From: Nannochloropsis salina CCMP1776
Lineage: Eukaryota; Sar; Eustigmatophyceae; Eustigmatales; Monodopsidaceae
DNA: 64,000 nt
Direction: 5' to 3'
Assembly: GCA_004565275.1 (NCBI GenBank)
Contig: SDOX01000122.1
Location: forward strand, 384,642-448,641
Shown here in pieces: positions 43,551-53,464 of the stretch. The first letter of the stretch is position 1. Each line of letters opens with the position of its first letter. Under the pieces are notes generated by a model. That model worked only from the letters and a program-made list of their open reading frames with translations, searched no databases and was not told the origin of the DNA. Made by a program: the position numbers and the translations under genes.

Positions 43551-45818
43551 TTATACTGCCTGCATGCTCGGCGGCTCCGGTTTCGTCTCCCCCTTCCTCC
43601 CAGACCCCGCCTCAAGCACGTCGCAGCTCTCAGCTCCACCTTGGATGGGGATGCTCGGCATGGGAGGTTGCTGATGCAAAGGAGACCGACAACGCGATAC
43701 ATCGTCCGCGGTGGGAGCCGAAAGCACGCCCATGGGCGCTATGGCTCGCATCATGCTGCTCCCGTCCACCTTGTACTCAGTCCCGACGTCGGTGGGAGCC
43801 CCGTTCTGGGTAAAGCCGGCCGACGTCGGGGGGAAGGACAGGGGGTAGGGAGGGACGGACCGCCAGCCAGACTGATGGCTGGGAGTAGAGAGGTGGGGCC
43901 GTGACGTGGCCCAGTGCTCGCCCACTTGGGAGGGCGGGACCTCGGACCATCTCGGTGATACTTGCTTCGGCGCCTTGTATGCCCTCTCCTCCTCCTCCTC
44001 CTCCTCCTCCTCCTCCTCATCATCATCTTCGTCTTCATCCCCAAGTCCCTCCTGTTCACTCCCTTGACTCCCTCCTTCTTGTCCCACTCTCCCACCCTCC
44101 GGCCGTGGCGCATGACCGTTGCCACTGTGATGGCTATTTCCCCCAGGCGTCTTGCCCGTTGTCATGCTCACAGACCCCGTAGCCTGTGAGGAGGCCGAGG
44201 AAAACGTGGTGGATGAGGAGGCGACCGAGCTTCCTTCTCCACTCGCTCCTCCTTGAGGCACGGGAGCCGCCGGATAAGGGGCTTGCCCGTTGGACGCAAA
44301 TTGCGCGAAGGACTGAGCAAGCTGCGGGTGCGGTGGCAGATGGTGTGAAGGCTGAGGGGAATGACTTCTTCCTGGTTGATTTCCAGCGACAGGCGCATGA
44401 TCTCCGTAGATCAAGTCCAGCATCTGCCTCAGTTCCTCGTTCTCTTTCAGCAGGCGAGTCATGACCTTCTCCGACTCCTCCATAAACCGCTTTCTCCGGT
44501 CCCGTGTCCGCTTGGCATGAATGCGATTCCTCTCTCGACGGATACGCTCTCGGTCCTCGGGCGCATACTTGCAGCGGCCGCGCGCCCCGCCCGCCTTACC
44601 CTCATCAGCCTCCTCCGCGTCCCCGAGACTGCTCGAGTCGTCCATCAGCCCGCTCTCCGACGCCGCCCGGCTCTGCGCCTCCTCGTAGGCCTTGTTGTTC
44701 GCAGCCACGGCCGCATTCGTCCGCTCCAGAAAGGACTGCACCGTCATGTACTTGGAGAGAAGCCCGTCGTTGGCTCCCGTGGTGGAGCCTGCGGGCGCTG
44801 AGCCGGGTGGTTGACCCTTACACTGAGGACCGCTACTGGGGGCATGGCTGGGAGCTTCCGACTTCAACGCTTCCTCTTTCTCCGCCTCCGGCCCCCGCAT
44901 CACGAGCAATATGTTCGCCGTGTACCACTCCGTGACGGCCAGGCGCATACGCCGACCCTCCTCCTGCAAATTCTCAATCGTGACCTGGATGCTCTCCATC
45001 TGCACCTTCTTGCGCTTGCGAGTCTTGCGGGCGTGAACACGATTGCGCTCTCGACTGTGTGTTTCGAGCGTGAGATGTGAGATCATGATCAACGATTTCG
45101 CAAGACGCCCGACTTAGAGCTAAAATTGAATGGACACGCAGCATATAACATATGTGCACGAACGTGGCTTTTTAACCTGTTTGCAACTGCACACATAAAA
45201 ACCATATTTATCTCGGTTATGGACGTCGCACACAGAAATCCACTTTGCTTGTACTAACCTTCGTTGTAAGCGCTCCTCGGACGTTAGACGCATGCGCTTA
45301 CGCTGCTGCTGCGACGAGGTGGTCGAGGACGAGGAAGAGGTGGAAGAAGACCCCATCGTAGTTGTGGTGAGACCACTTTCATCGCTGCCAGTCCGGATCA
45401 TCTGATACGATTGTCCATAACCATCTGAAGATCCATTCTTGGTCCCAATGCTGGGACCACCGCCAGCGCAAACCGAAGTCATTCCTACGCTTGTCACACC
45501 CGGGTCCTGACGAGGAATAGGAGGCATGTGGTGCTGGTAGTGGCCAGGAGGGCCGGGAGGAGGGGGTGGAAGCGGTGCATAGCTCGGTGGCATACCAATT
45601 GGCATGTGCGGGTACCCGGGGGGCATTGGGTACGCCATAGTCTGTGCTGGAGTGCAGGCAGACCCGGTCGAAAGAAGGGGGTATGTGGTGGGTTTGGGCG
45701 CGCGTGTCCTGCTGCTGTTGCTGCTGAGCTGACTTTCGGTGAAACTGGGCGTGAAAGTGAACACACTGATTCGATAACGACCTAATACACAAAAGATAAT
45801 AGAGGATGAGTGTTGCAT
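43551..45818 (-). CDS. bZIP transcription factor with two basic regions
   Basis: Two minus-strand exons: the first ends at 45259, and the second is 45054-43551. The start is either the ATG at 45818 or the one at 45638 (MAYPMPPGYPHMP); from the latter the protein is 627 residues. The N-terminus is Pro/Met-rich, then Ser/Thr-rich. The splice joins RLTSEERLQR to SRERNRVHARKTRKRKK, a basic region with the invariant N-x7-R (residues 128-143), followed by a helix (MESIQVTIENLQEEGRRMR). A second basic region, RRERNRIHAKRTRDRRKRF, lies at about 300-318 (genomic 44537-44480), followed by a leucine-type helix VMTRLLKENEELRQML. Between them is an acidic, Ala-rich linker; after them a polar tail with a polyGlu block. 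Both basic regions have the His-Ala (NRxHA) signature seen in stramenopile bZIPs. Confidence 0.82.
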
Positions 45819-48584
45819 AGTAAGTACAGCCAAAGTTAGAAGCCCGCGGAGTCAGAACATTCTAAGCTAGTTGTTGAAAGAGCAGCTTGACCTTCTCCGC
45901 CTTCTGCTTCCTGACGACGGGGGAACAAAATGCTGACTACAAGCCCTCTGAGCGCCAGCCAAGCCCAGTCCGCCAACCACGCCTGCTCATGAGAGGATAT
46001 CAGGTCGTACGCAAACACTAGACAGGCCAGCATCCGGCACCAACCTTCGCAAGGGGCATCTTGGGCAGGGGGCCGGGTGCGGCGGTTTGTGCTTGCGTCC
46101 AGTCAGGCGCCAGACGCGCTCTGATTCGTCGAGAGGTAGGCGGGGCCCTTACGTAATCGTCTCTCTAGGGGTTGGGGCAACCACATACGGTCGCGCAGGA
46201 TGCTGCGTCCAATCCACAGAGGATCAATGTAGCATGAATGTTCATTCAGGGTATTGTCGCACGTGCTGTCCAGAGCCCTGGTAGACGGGGTGATGTCGAT
46301 GGGCTAGCACGCTGACGACCGGGGAGCAGATGCCCCTGCACCGAGGTTGATGCCCGATCATCGAGCCCGTCGCCGTGGCCGGCCTTGACATGGTTCCAGG
46401 ATCAAATGAGGGCGGTGCACGCGGGCCATCGTTCCACCGCCGCGTGGTCTTCGCACTCATAGGAGGGCCATGAGCCACACGTATGTGTGCGAGAAGGTGA
46501 TGGGTTAATGTTTATTGAGAATTACGCTCCCGCATAACTGCTTTTTGTACCAAAACGACCGGCGGGGATGTAAGGAGGAATTACTGTGCATGTATATGTC
46601 CTCAAATTCGTGACAACTTTGCCATGCACGTCAAGTTTAAGAGATTTCGAACAGCTCATAAAGGACTTTAAATATAACATACATGCTATTGACCTTTCTT
46701 GTGCTTTTGACTCCCTCGAGCTGTTGACTACTTGTGAGTTTCTAGATCTCGTGATCGTATTTTCAGCCAAAGAACGAACAATTCAGCATAGAAAAGATGT
46801 ACATGGACAAAAAACCCAAAGACAAACAAAATGCAGAAAGTCATGAGCGACTACACTGAGTTGGAGGGTTGTGAATGCTCTAAACCTCAGATTCCTAAAG
46901 CAACAAAGCTTAACCATGGAAGAATCAGGAAACTAAGTTTGTCGCGTCCTTCCTGCAATAAAAAAAGCGACATACTCCTTGCACGGTAAGAGTTGTTTTC
47001 AATACAGAAGTTAAACGTGATGTGATCGCTCAACCGCCTTGCACCAAGGAAAATTACCTCGTGGGAACGGCAAACGCTTGAATTAACTCAAGGACCATCA
47101 TCCTGCTCTGCTTCTCGTTGTATTGTATTTTTACCCCACCGAATATCTACCGGTGATAAAGCCCTGGATTTTTTGGGGGTCCCCTTTTTAGAGTACGACA
47201 GTGTAGTGATCTTTCCTATTCGAAAAGAAATAACAACGCGAAGATGAAGCGTCAGCTTTAGCTTCACTTCACATAGCTTAGTCGATAAAAAATATTCATT
47301 CGTCCCAAAAAAGAAAGAAGGGAGCTAGTACAACTTGCCTTCAGACAGAGTGGTGACAAGAACCATCTCCAATTAGACCAAGGCAGCATTGAAAATGCTA
47401 CCACGGAAAAGATTGATTTAGCAGAGGCCGATGGTCGCGAACAGGAAACATAGAGAATCGTCGAAGTCAGCTTCAGATTCCATAATCAGTCGGAGACAAT
47501 GACACAAAAGGTCGTGGTGGTCGAAAACCTCAAACAGGCACTGAGCGCAATTTCCTAGCGCAAATGCTCAGATTGATTTCGGAACGGACAGTGTTGTGTT
47601 GCAAGGAAAGGGCGAACAATATCAGATACCTGCCACAGACTTAATCGCAGGGATAGAGGCAAACCAGCACCCACAGTATAAAGTAGTCAACAAGGACCAG
47701 TGAGGAATTTAATCAAAAAGAGCTCATATTCCTGTGACAATCAATGCAGGCGCCGGATATAAACTTTTTGTACATGTCGAAGCTGGATATACACAGAAGG
47801 GCCTTCTCACTGCACCTGGAATATGGGAGATCTCAGGGCAAAATTATTTGTCCGAATTTTGAACCCCTTGGACGATCTAATAGAGATCGAACCGGGAGAA
47901 ATTCTGACGACAGCTGAAGACATGACAGATCGACAGAATAACTTTAATTTATTCTCCTACAGCGAGATAAACGACCAAGTCGAAGAAACCAGCCCCTCAA
48001 CATGGATACTGGCAGAAGAGATGACGACTGATGGCCCAAGTGCATACATTCTGATATGTAAAACAATCCTGATCGGATCGCAAGGGCCAGTCATAAGAGC
48101 GAGAGGAGCCGAGTCACACTCAAGGCAATCTTGCAAAGTATACCTGATAATAAGAATCCCTCTTAAGATGTATACGCTCATTTGCCTATTTTAAATGCTA
48201 TCATTATACCCGTATTAATCGACTCAATGATGTCGAACCACATCAGAGGCCAAACATTATTTGGTGACCCTGCCAACCTGTGCCGCTTTCGATATTGGCT
48301 ACCCGGAGATACGTGACGACATGCCTTGCACTCGATGGAAACGTATGTGTAAGTGCGTGCCACATCAAAGCGCGTGGATGGAGAGTACATAACATAAATC
48401 AAATTTTTATGTTAAGAGCGCTCACTTTACATGTGGATGTCTAACGCATGAGCGGAAAGAAGAGAGAACTCAGCCCTTGACACGTTTTATCGCGCCCTCA
48501 GGTCCTCAGCTAGGAGAGCGCTTGTTCATCCGTCTTTTCTCGTCGTTCACGTAAGAAGAGAGGCCTATACCCGTCGCGTCGAGC
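45819..48584. other. 2.8-kb gene-poor spacer
   Basis: Divergent spacer between the bZIP gene and the DUF6817-like gene. From about 45840 to 46500 it is GC-rich with one 65-residue minus frame (46033-45836, MLACLVFAYDLISS...), not supported further. From 46510 to 48400 it is AT-rich with only short frames; a possible retroelement remnant lies at about 47300-48180. No RNA gene was recognised. Confidence 0.4.
47300..48180 (+). mobile_element. possible old LTR-retrotransposon remnant (protease region)
   Basis: Short plus-strand stretches in this AT-rich region read like the gag-pol junction and aspartic-protease part of a Ty3-type element. The piece looks broken many times and therefore old. No terminal repeats and no reverse transcriptase were found. 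The family call is tentative. Confidence 0.25.
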
Positions 48585-49742
48585 ATGCCCGCTTCTTCGG
48601 CGGCATCAGCAGTAGCAGCAACGTCTGCTCGTCCTTATATTTCCTCCCGCTTCACGGAAGTCGCCAAGGCGTTGCTAGCTGAAGACTGGGCCCGGGTGGA
48701 CACGCGGGTGCCTCACTTGCTGGCCCGCCTCACGGAGCGAGGTGCGCACCAATGCTGGCACAAGCATGGAACTTTTAAGCAGCATCTTTTGGGGGTCTGG
48801 AAGATCTTGTCTTTGTGGGAGCAACCTCAAACGTTGGCCCGCTGTGGTCTATATCATTCGGCGTATTCGAATTCTTATGTCAACCTAGCTATATTCAAAG
48901 CCGGCGTGGACAGGGATTTAGTGCAGAAAGATTGTGGCAAAGAAGCGGAAGAGCTGATTTACAAGTTTTGTGTGGTAGACAGGCAGAAAATTATCGTGGA
49001 CACCCTCTTTCCGATGGAACGCGTCCCTGCTGAAGGCCTGGTCGTGCCGCACATCCACACGGGAGACAGCGTGCACTTATCAAGCAAGGTACTGGGCCAG
49101 CTATTGGTGATGACGATGGCAGACGTTGCGGATCAGCAGTATGGATGGCAAGACGACTTGTTCGGTGACGCCCAATGGCGGCCTTGTCAAGCTAGCAATG
49201 AAGACCATGAGGAGACCAAAAAAAGCGACAGCGAAGTCATGCATCCATTCACCTTGTGGCCCGGCATTTCAAAACCCGGACTCTGGATGTACTTCGTCAG
49301 TAAGCTGGCCACTTTGGCTCGGACATGCCCGATGCCAGTCCGTCCCCCTGTCTTCAACGAAGGCCAATTTCTCTTGGATCGAACCGCGGAACGCCAGGCC
49401 CGGGACTTGTATTGGGAAGTGATCTCGGAGGACCCCCGGGACAAAGGCAACATTAACAAGAGTATCTCACGCCTCACACAAGCGCTCGGCCTGAACCCTT
49501 TCCTCGCTGAGCCTCACACCTTGCTGGCACAGTGTCATCTCGTCAATGGCGACTTCCCGAGGGCGCTGCTGGCAGCAGAGAAGTCGATAGACTTGATGCT
49601 GGAATGGGGAACCAACTGGGACAAGCGTGTGTCCTTTGAGGCCTGGATGGCCTGGACGCGCGTCCTCCGACAGCATGCCGAAGACAAGACGCCCTGGCAT
49701 TCAAATGCGTGGGGAGTCATCAATTTGGGGCTAGTACGGTGA
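48585..49742 (+). CDS. DUF6817-like protein (HD-like fold) with TPR-like tail
   Basis: A single exon of 385 residues from ATG 48585. The N-terminal half carries HKHGTFKQHLLGVWKIL, then LARCGLYHSAYSNSYVNLAIF, then GKEAEELIYKFC, a pattern shared with plant and algal proteins of the DUF6817 group. Its spaced His residues (H..HLLGV...LYHSAY) resemble a degenerate HD hydrolase. The C-terminal third has paired helices (ALGLNPFLAEPHTLLAQCHLVNGDFPRALLAAEKSI), that is, at least one TPR-like unit. Function unknown. A 14-base G run follows the stop codon by two bases. Confidence 0.65.
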   Translation: MPASSAASAVAATSARPYISSRFTEVAKALLAEDWARVDTRVPHLLARLTERGAHQCWHKHGTFKQHLLGVWKILSLWEQPQTLARCGLYHSAYSNSYVNLAIFKAGVDRDLVQKDCGKEAEELIYKFCVVDRQKIIVDTLFPMERVPAEGLVVPHIHTGDSVHLSSKVLGQLLVMTMADVADQQYGWQDDLFGDAQWRPCQASNEDHEETKKSDSEVMHPFTLWPGISKPGLWMYFVSKLATLARTCPMPVRPPVFNEGQFLLDRTAERQARDLYWEVISEDPRDKGNINKSISRLTQALGLNPFLAEPHTLLAQCHLVNGDFPRALLAAEKSIDLMLEWGTNWDKRVSFEAWMAWTRVLRQHAEDKTPWHSNAWGVINLGLVR

Positions 49743-50626
49743 CAGGGGGGGGGGGGGGATCGAAAGTTTGTGGATGTTGGATAAAGGGAGAAAACGGAAT
49801 GAAAGTCCGCCATCCCCCCGTTGGGGTTCGTCAACCTGCGTGCGCCGGAACATCCTATGAATAGGAGTAGGGCATGCATGAACATAGTATACATAGGGTG
49901 ATAGAATGCTCGTCATCAATGTCGACTGCAAAGACTCTTCGATGCCCCACAAATGTCTTCCAATTTGATGTCTTTCGTCCCCATTGCGGCAGTCCTTCGC
50001 CCGTTTTGCTGCTGTCACAACGGGAGGTCGCCAATGCCGCACCACAGCAATCACACATCCCTTCTATTACAATGACCGCAGAACAACACTTCTCCACAGG
50101 CGTTACTCGCATGGACTCCCCCATAAGCATGCATCTTTCCCCCCCATGTGCCCCCCTCGAACCCTTCCGACGCTTCCACACTGCGCCCCAATGGCAGTGA
50201 AATAGTGCCGTCCCAAGGCGACTTGCCTACTATTGCTCCATTCATACACGTATTTGTTCACCAAGCTTTATCCGAGTCGAAGCTTTAGGCCATGAATCCT
50301 TCCTTTTTTTCACAATTCCTTATGACCCTTTATCAAAATATTCCAGGAATTTTTTTCGTTTTTACCTGCACTGACGCCCTGTTTGACACCTCATGCATTT
50401 CTACTCCCATTACTCACGTTCTATTGCTCCAGCTATTGCTGTTACAGAGGCTTTCAGAGCACCCCCTTCGGCATCATCTTCAGCTTCGGTATCCTATTAC
50501 TTCGCATTGTCTGTCTCCTTACGACTCACTTCACCCCTAGATGATTGCAGTGCTCTTACAAGTACTTTAATTGCCCACGCTTTAGTCCTTTCTTGTATCT
50601 TGTGTCGCTGTTCCTTCCTCTCTTCT
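49743..50626. other. convergent 3' region with 14-base G run
   Basis: Between the stops of the DUF6817-like gene and the sugar transporter. A G14 run lies at 49745-49758. Other frames are shadows with no family. Confidence 0.4.
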
Positions 50627-52366
50627 CTACACCATTGACACCGGCTGCTTGCCCGCCGCGTCGGCCGGAGCGTCGACTGGGCCCTCTCCGTGAGCCTCCA
50701 CGCAGTGCACCACCTCGGTGATTATATCAACATCAGCAACTGCGAACTCGGAGGAGACGCGACGATGGTGGTGAGCAGCCTTTTCCTCGTGCTGATGCTT
50801 CGTCTCCGGCACCAGGAAGTAGAGAAAGAGCAAGCACAAGACACACATTCCCGCGAAACACATGTACAAAAGAGCCACACCCAACTGCTCCTGTTTCTCA
50901 ACGGAAGACCCGGCGGAGGCCAGGGACTTACCCAGGGCGTCGATGAGGGAAAGCGTAACGAGGGAGATGACAAGGTTTGCGGTCCAGTTGCTGGTGACAA
51001 AGATCGAGTACGCTTTGGATCGGATCTTGGTGGGAACCACCTCGCCCACTACCACCCACTGCACAGCTCCGATACCGATGGCGAAGCCAAATACGTAGAG
51101 GAGCATAGATCCGACGGCCACAATCGAGATCGCGACTGGGGGCACGCCATCCGCCAGCAGGATGCTGCCCAAAAGAAGGAGGCTGACGAGCATGATCCAG
51201 GTCCCGCCCGTCAAGAGGACTTTACGCCCGGCCTTGTCTACGAGGTAGCCCGACACCATCGTTATGATGACATTCAAAATACCCACCAGCACGGTGCCCA
51301 AAAAGGCATTTTCCACTCCCGCCAACGCGAAAATGGTGGTGGAGTAGAAAATAACCGTGTTGATGCCTGTCATGGCGCTGAAAAACATCATCAACATTCC
51401 GATCCGCATCGCTTTACCGTAAGAAAAAGTCTCTTTCCAGCCGGCTGTGGGTTGCTTCATGCTGGATCCCAACTCCTGCTCCAAGGCAACAAGCTCAGCC
51501 TCAACAAGTTCCGCTCCGGCTGCCTGAGCCGCCGCGTCGCCCTTCTTGCATATCCGAAGATGGCTTAAAACACTCCTGGCATCTTCTCTACGGTCAGCCC
51601 GGAGTAACCAGCGGGGAGACTCGGGAATTAACCAGAATAGAAGCACTTGCAGCGCTGCAGGCAAGACGACAAAGAGCTGGACATACCGCCAGCCTCCGGC
51701 CACGTTGGGAACAAAGCCGTAGCCGATCAAATTGCTAATTAGAATGCCCAGCGTGATGTTAAGCTGATGCAAGCTCGTGATAGCTCCTCGAGTTTCGTTC
51801 GACGCAATTTCAGATAGCAAAACAGGCGCCACCATTGACTCGACCCCTGTGCCCAGTCCGAGCAAGAAGCGGCCGACGAGGATGGAGTCCAGGGAGGCTA
51901 TTGCCGTGAGCACGCCGCCTATCAGGAAAAAAATGTTGTTGAACAGAAGGGATTTGCGCCGGCCAAAGTGATCATTTGGATAGGAAGCAAAAAGCCCTCC
52001 AAGCATCGCGCCAATAATTGTCATGGCAGTGGCCAATTGCTGCTCCTCCAGACTTAGATTCAGGTCTGTAAGGATTGAGCCCTTTGGGCAAGGCGTAGAG
52101 GAGCACGTGATCACCGTATTCAAGCATGCCAGGCTGTAACCAAACAGAAGTGACGATAGACCAATGGTGAAAGCACTTGCCCACAGTCGCGGAGTGACAG
52201 ACCCCAGCGTCATGACTCCTAAGGGCCTGGGTGGGAGAGGCATTTGTGGGGTGAAATGAGAAGAGGACACATCCGGCAGCAAAATAACCTTACAAGCATG
52301 TATCAGGCACAAAGGTATGCGCATGGTTGACACCGACGTCACTTCACGTGAGTGCTGATGAGACAT
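50627..52366 (-). CDS. MFS sugar transporter (SP/hexose family)
   Basis: Intronless, 579 residues. Twelve membrane spans are predicted by eye. Family motifs are DHFGRRKS after span 2, GRFLLGLGTGVESMVAPVLLSEIA in span 4, LHQLNITLGILISN (span 5), PESPRWLL before the central loop, DKAGRKVLL after span 8, and LVPETKHQ after span 12. These mark the sugar porter family that moves hexoses or polyols, usually with H+. The N-terminus has about 55 extra residues; an internal ATG (MPLPPRPLGVM) is an alternative start. Plasma membrane, vacuole or plastid location cannot be told. Confidence 0.92.
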   Translation of the reverse strand: MSHQHSREVTSVSTMRIPLCLIHACKVILLPDVSSSHFTPQMPLPPRPLGVMTLGSVTPRLWASAFTIGLSSLLFGYSLACLNTVITCSSTPCPKGSILTDLNLSLEEQQLATAMTIIGAMLGGLFASYPNDHFGRRKSLLFNNIFFLIGGVLTAIASLDSILVGRFLLGLGTGVESMVAPVLLSEIASNETRGAITSLHQLNITLGILISNLIGYGFVPNVAGGWRYVQLFVVLPAALQVLLFWLIPESPRWLLRADRREDARSVLSHLRICKKGDAAAQAAGAELVEAELVALEQELGSSMKQPTAGWKETFSYGKAMRIGMLMMFFSAMTGINTVIFYSTTIFALAGVENAFLGTVLVGILNVIITMVSGYLVDKAGRKVLLTGGTWIMLVSLLLLGSILLADGVPPVAISIVAVGSMLLYVFGFAIGIGAVQWVVVGEVVPTKIRSKAYSIFVTSNWTANLVISLVTLSLIDALGKSLASAGSSVEKQEQLGVALLYMCFAGMCVLCLLFLYFLVPETKHQHEEKAAHHHRRVSSEFAVADVDIITEVVHCVEAHGEGPVDAPADAAGKQPVSMV

Positions 52367-53185
52367 TCATTGTGCAAGGAGCGAGGTAGGCGACGGGCGC
52401 CGGCAAAGCAAAGTGATGGAAGCGATTGACCCGACCGTTATGCAGACTTATAAGCGTGCAGCGGTCGCCACTTGCCACGATCTTCATACACGAATGACAG
52501 GAAATGTAAACACCTCATTGCCCTCAATATTAAATCTATATGGCGACGAAGGTTTCATTTTTAATGAGGAAAAATTCTTATGTGAAGAAATAGTCCCGTC
52601 ACGTAGCGCTCCAAAATTTCCCCACTCCGTGTTCGAATGCGAACACGAATGCCTGCGGCCTCGCAGAATCAAAATCGAAAGTGCGGAATGCCTATTAAGC
52701 ATCAGAAGTTAGGAAGATGAAAGTGGTAGGTGGGAAGGTAATCCAACCTTTGCAGACCCCATGCAAAGGTCACAAATAAGAGGGCACGCCCACACTGGAA
52801 GAGAGGGCGTCATCTTCAGACTTCTTTAGCGAGGCCCTCGAGCGAGGTAGGAGGAGAGAAGATGGAAAAGGGGGATAGGGCCTGGATTTGAGAAAGCGCC
52901 TTTTGCGCAAGTAAGAGAGCGTCGCCACAGTTTGTGCAAAATTTCCGTCGAATGGGCAATACAAACTATTTCCTCTCGCAAAAAGATGAGTTTGTGGCGT
53001 CGTTGTAGTTGAAGACAGCAAACAAAAATATGGGCCAAGTCTCACCACCTATGATCTGTAAAACGAATCTCATGACCGTGCCAACTCATTTGGTGATGTA
53101 CCGTGTTATGATGTTTCTAAGAAACATTAACAAAAGGTCAGCACTCACTATACGATGAGGCATAAAGTTAGATAAAGTGACAGGG
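52367..53185. other. spacer upstream of the sugar transporter
   Basis: Transporter promoter and AT-rich spacer up to the tRNA terminator. No supported protein gene. Confidence 0.4.
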
Positions 53186-53195
53186 AAAAAAAAAA
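53186..53195 (-). terminator. Pol III oligo-T terminator of tRNA-Gln
   Basis: Ten consecutive T on the minus strand, about 8 bases downstream of the tRNA 3' end: a strong Pol III stop. Confidence 0.9.
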
Positions 53196-53202
53196 GAGGC
53201 TA

Positions 53203-53322
53203 AGCTCTCACCGGGATTCGAACGGGGCTCGTGTCGGGTACCTGGTCATCAGTTCCGATCAGTCGCTAACCCAGGTTGCTGCATTCAAAGTGCAGAGTCA
53301 TAAACCACTAGACTATGAGAGC
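53203..53322 (-). tRNA. tRNA-Gln (anticodon UUG) interrupted in the T-loop
   Basis: On the minus strand the acceptor stem pairs 7/7 (GCTCTCA with TGAGAGC). The D arm is GTC...GAC with TAGTGGT. The anticodon arm is CTGCA-CTTTGAA-TGCAG with anticodon TTG, as in other eukaryotic tRNA-Gln. After the variable CAAC comes CTGGG, which pairs with the CCCGG found beyond a 47-base insert at 53223-53269. Removing the insert restores the T arm CTGGG-TTCGAAT-CCCGG and a 73-nt tRNA. GTT occurs at both insert ends, so the exact edge is ambiguous by up to 3 bases, and an uninterrupted B box (GTTCGAATC) is kept in the DNA. Reading the extra bases as a long variable arm fails because the T stem would then have two C-C mismatches. 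Confidence 0.85.
53223..53269 (-). other. 47-base insert (candidate ectopic tRNA intron)
   Basis: Lies between the T stem and T loop of tRNA-Gln. It is not at the canonical position after base 37. By eye ACCTGG of the 5' exon can pair with CCAGGT in the insert; no clear bulge-helix-bulge motif was found without folding software. Confidence 0.7.
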
Positions 53323-53464
53323 GAGAGACTGGCATTCAGCGTACCTACCAAGTTACAAATGTGGTCATCGTTGCGCAGGATACTATACATGCCTCTTTCT
53401 TCCACGAATATTTTTAACTTCCTTAACCTCCGAATAATGCTGACACCTTCCAATGTATACCATT

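Noticed and set aside
43978-44020. Plus-strand poly-Pro/poly-Leu frames near the bZIP gene
   Set aside because: They mirror the polyglutamate block of the bZIP protein on the other strand.
53204-53322. tRNA with a very long variable arm instead of an insert
   Set aside because: The T stem would need two C-C mismatches, while CTGGG before the insert pairs correctly with CCCGG after it, and tRNA-Gln has a short variable loop.
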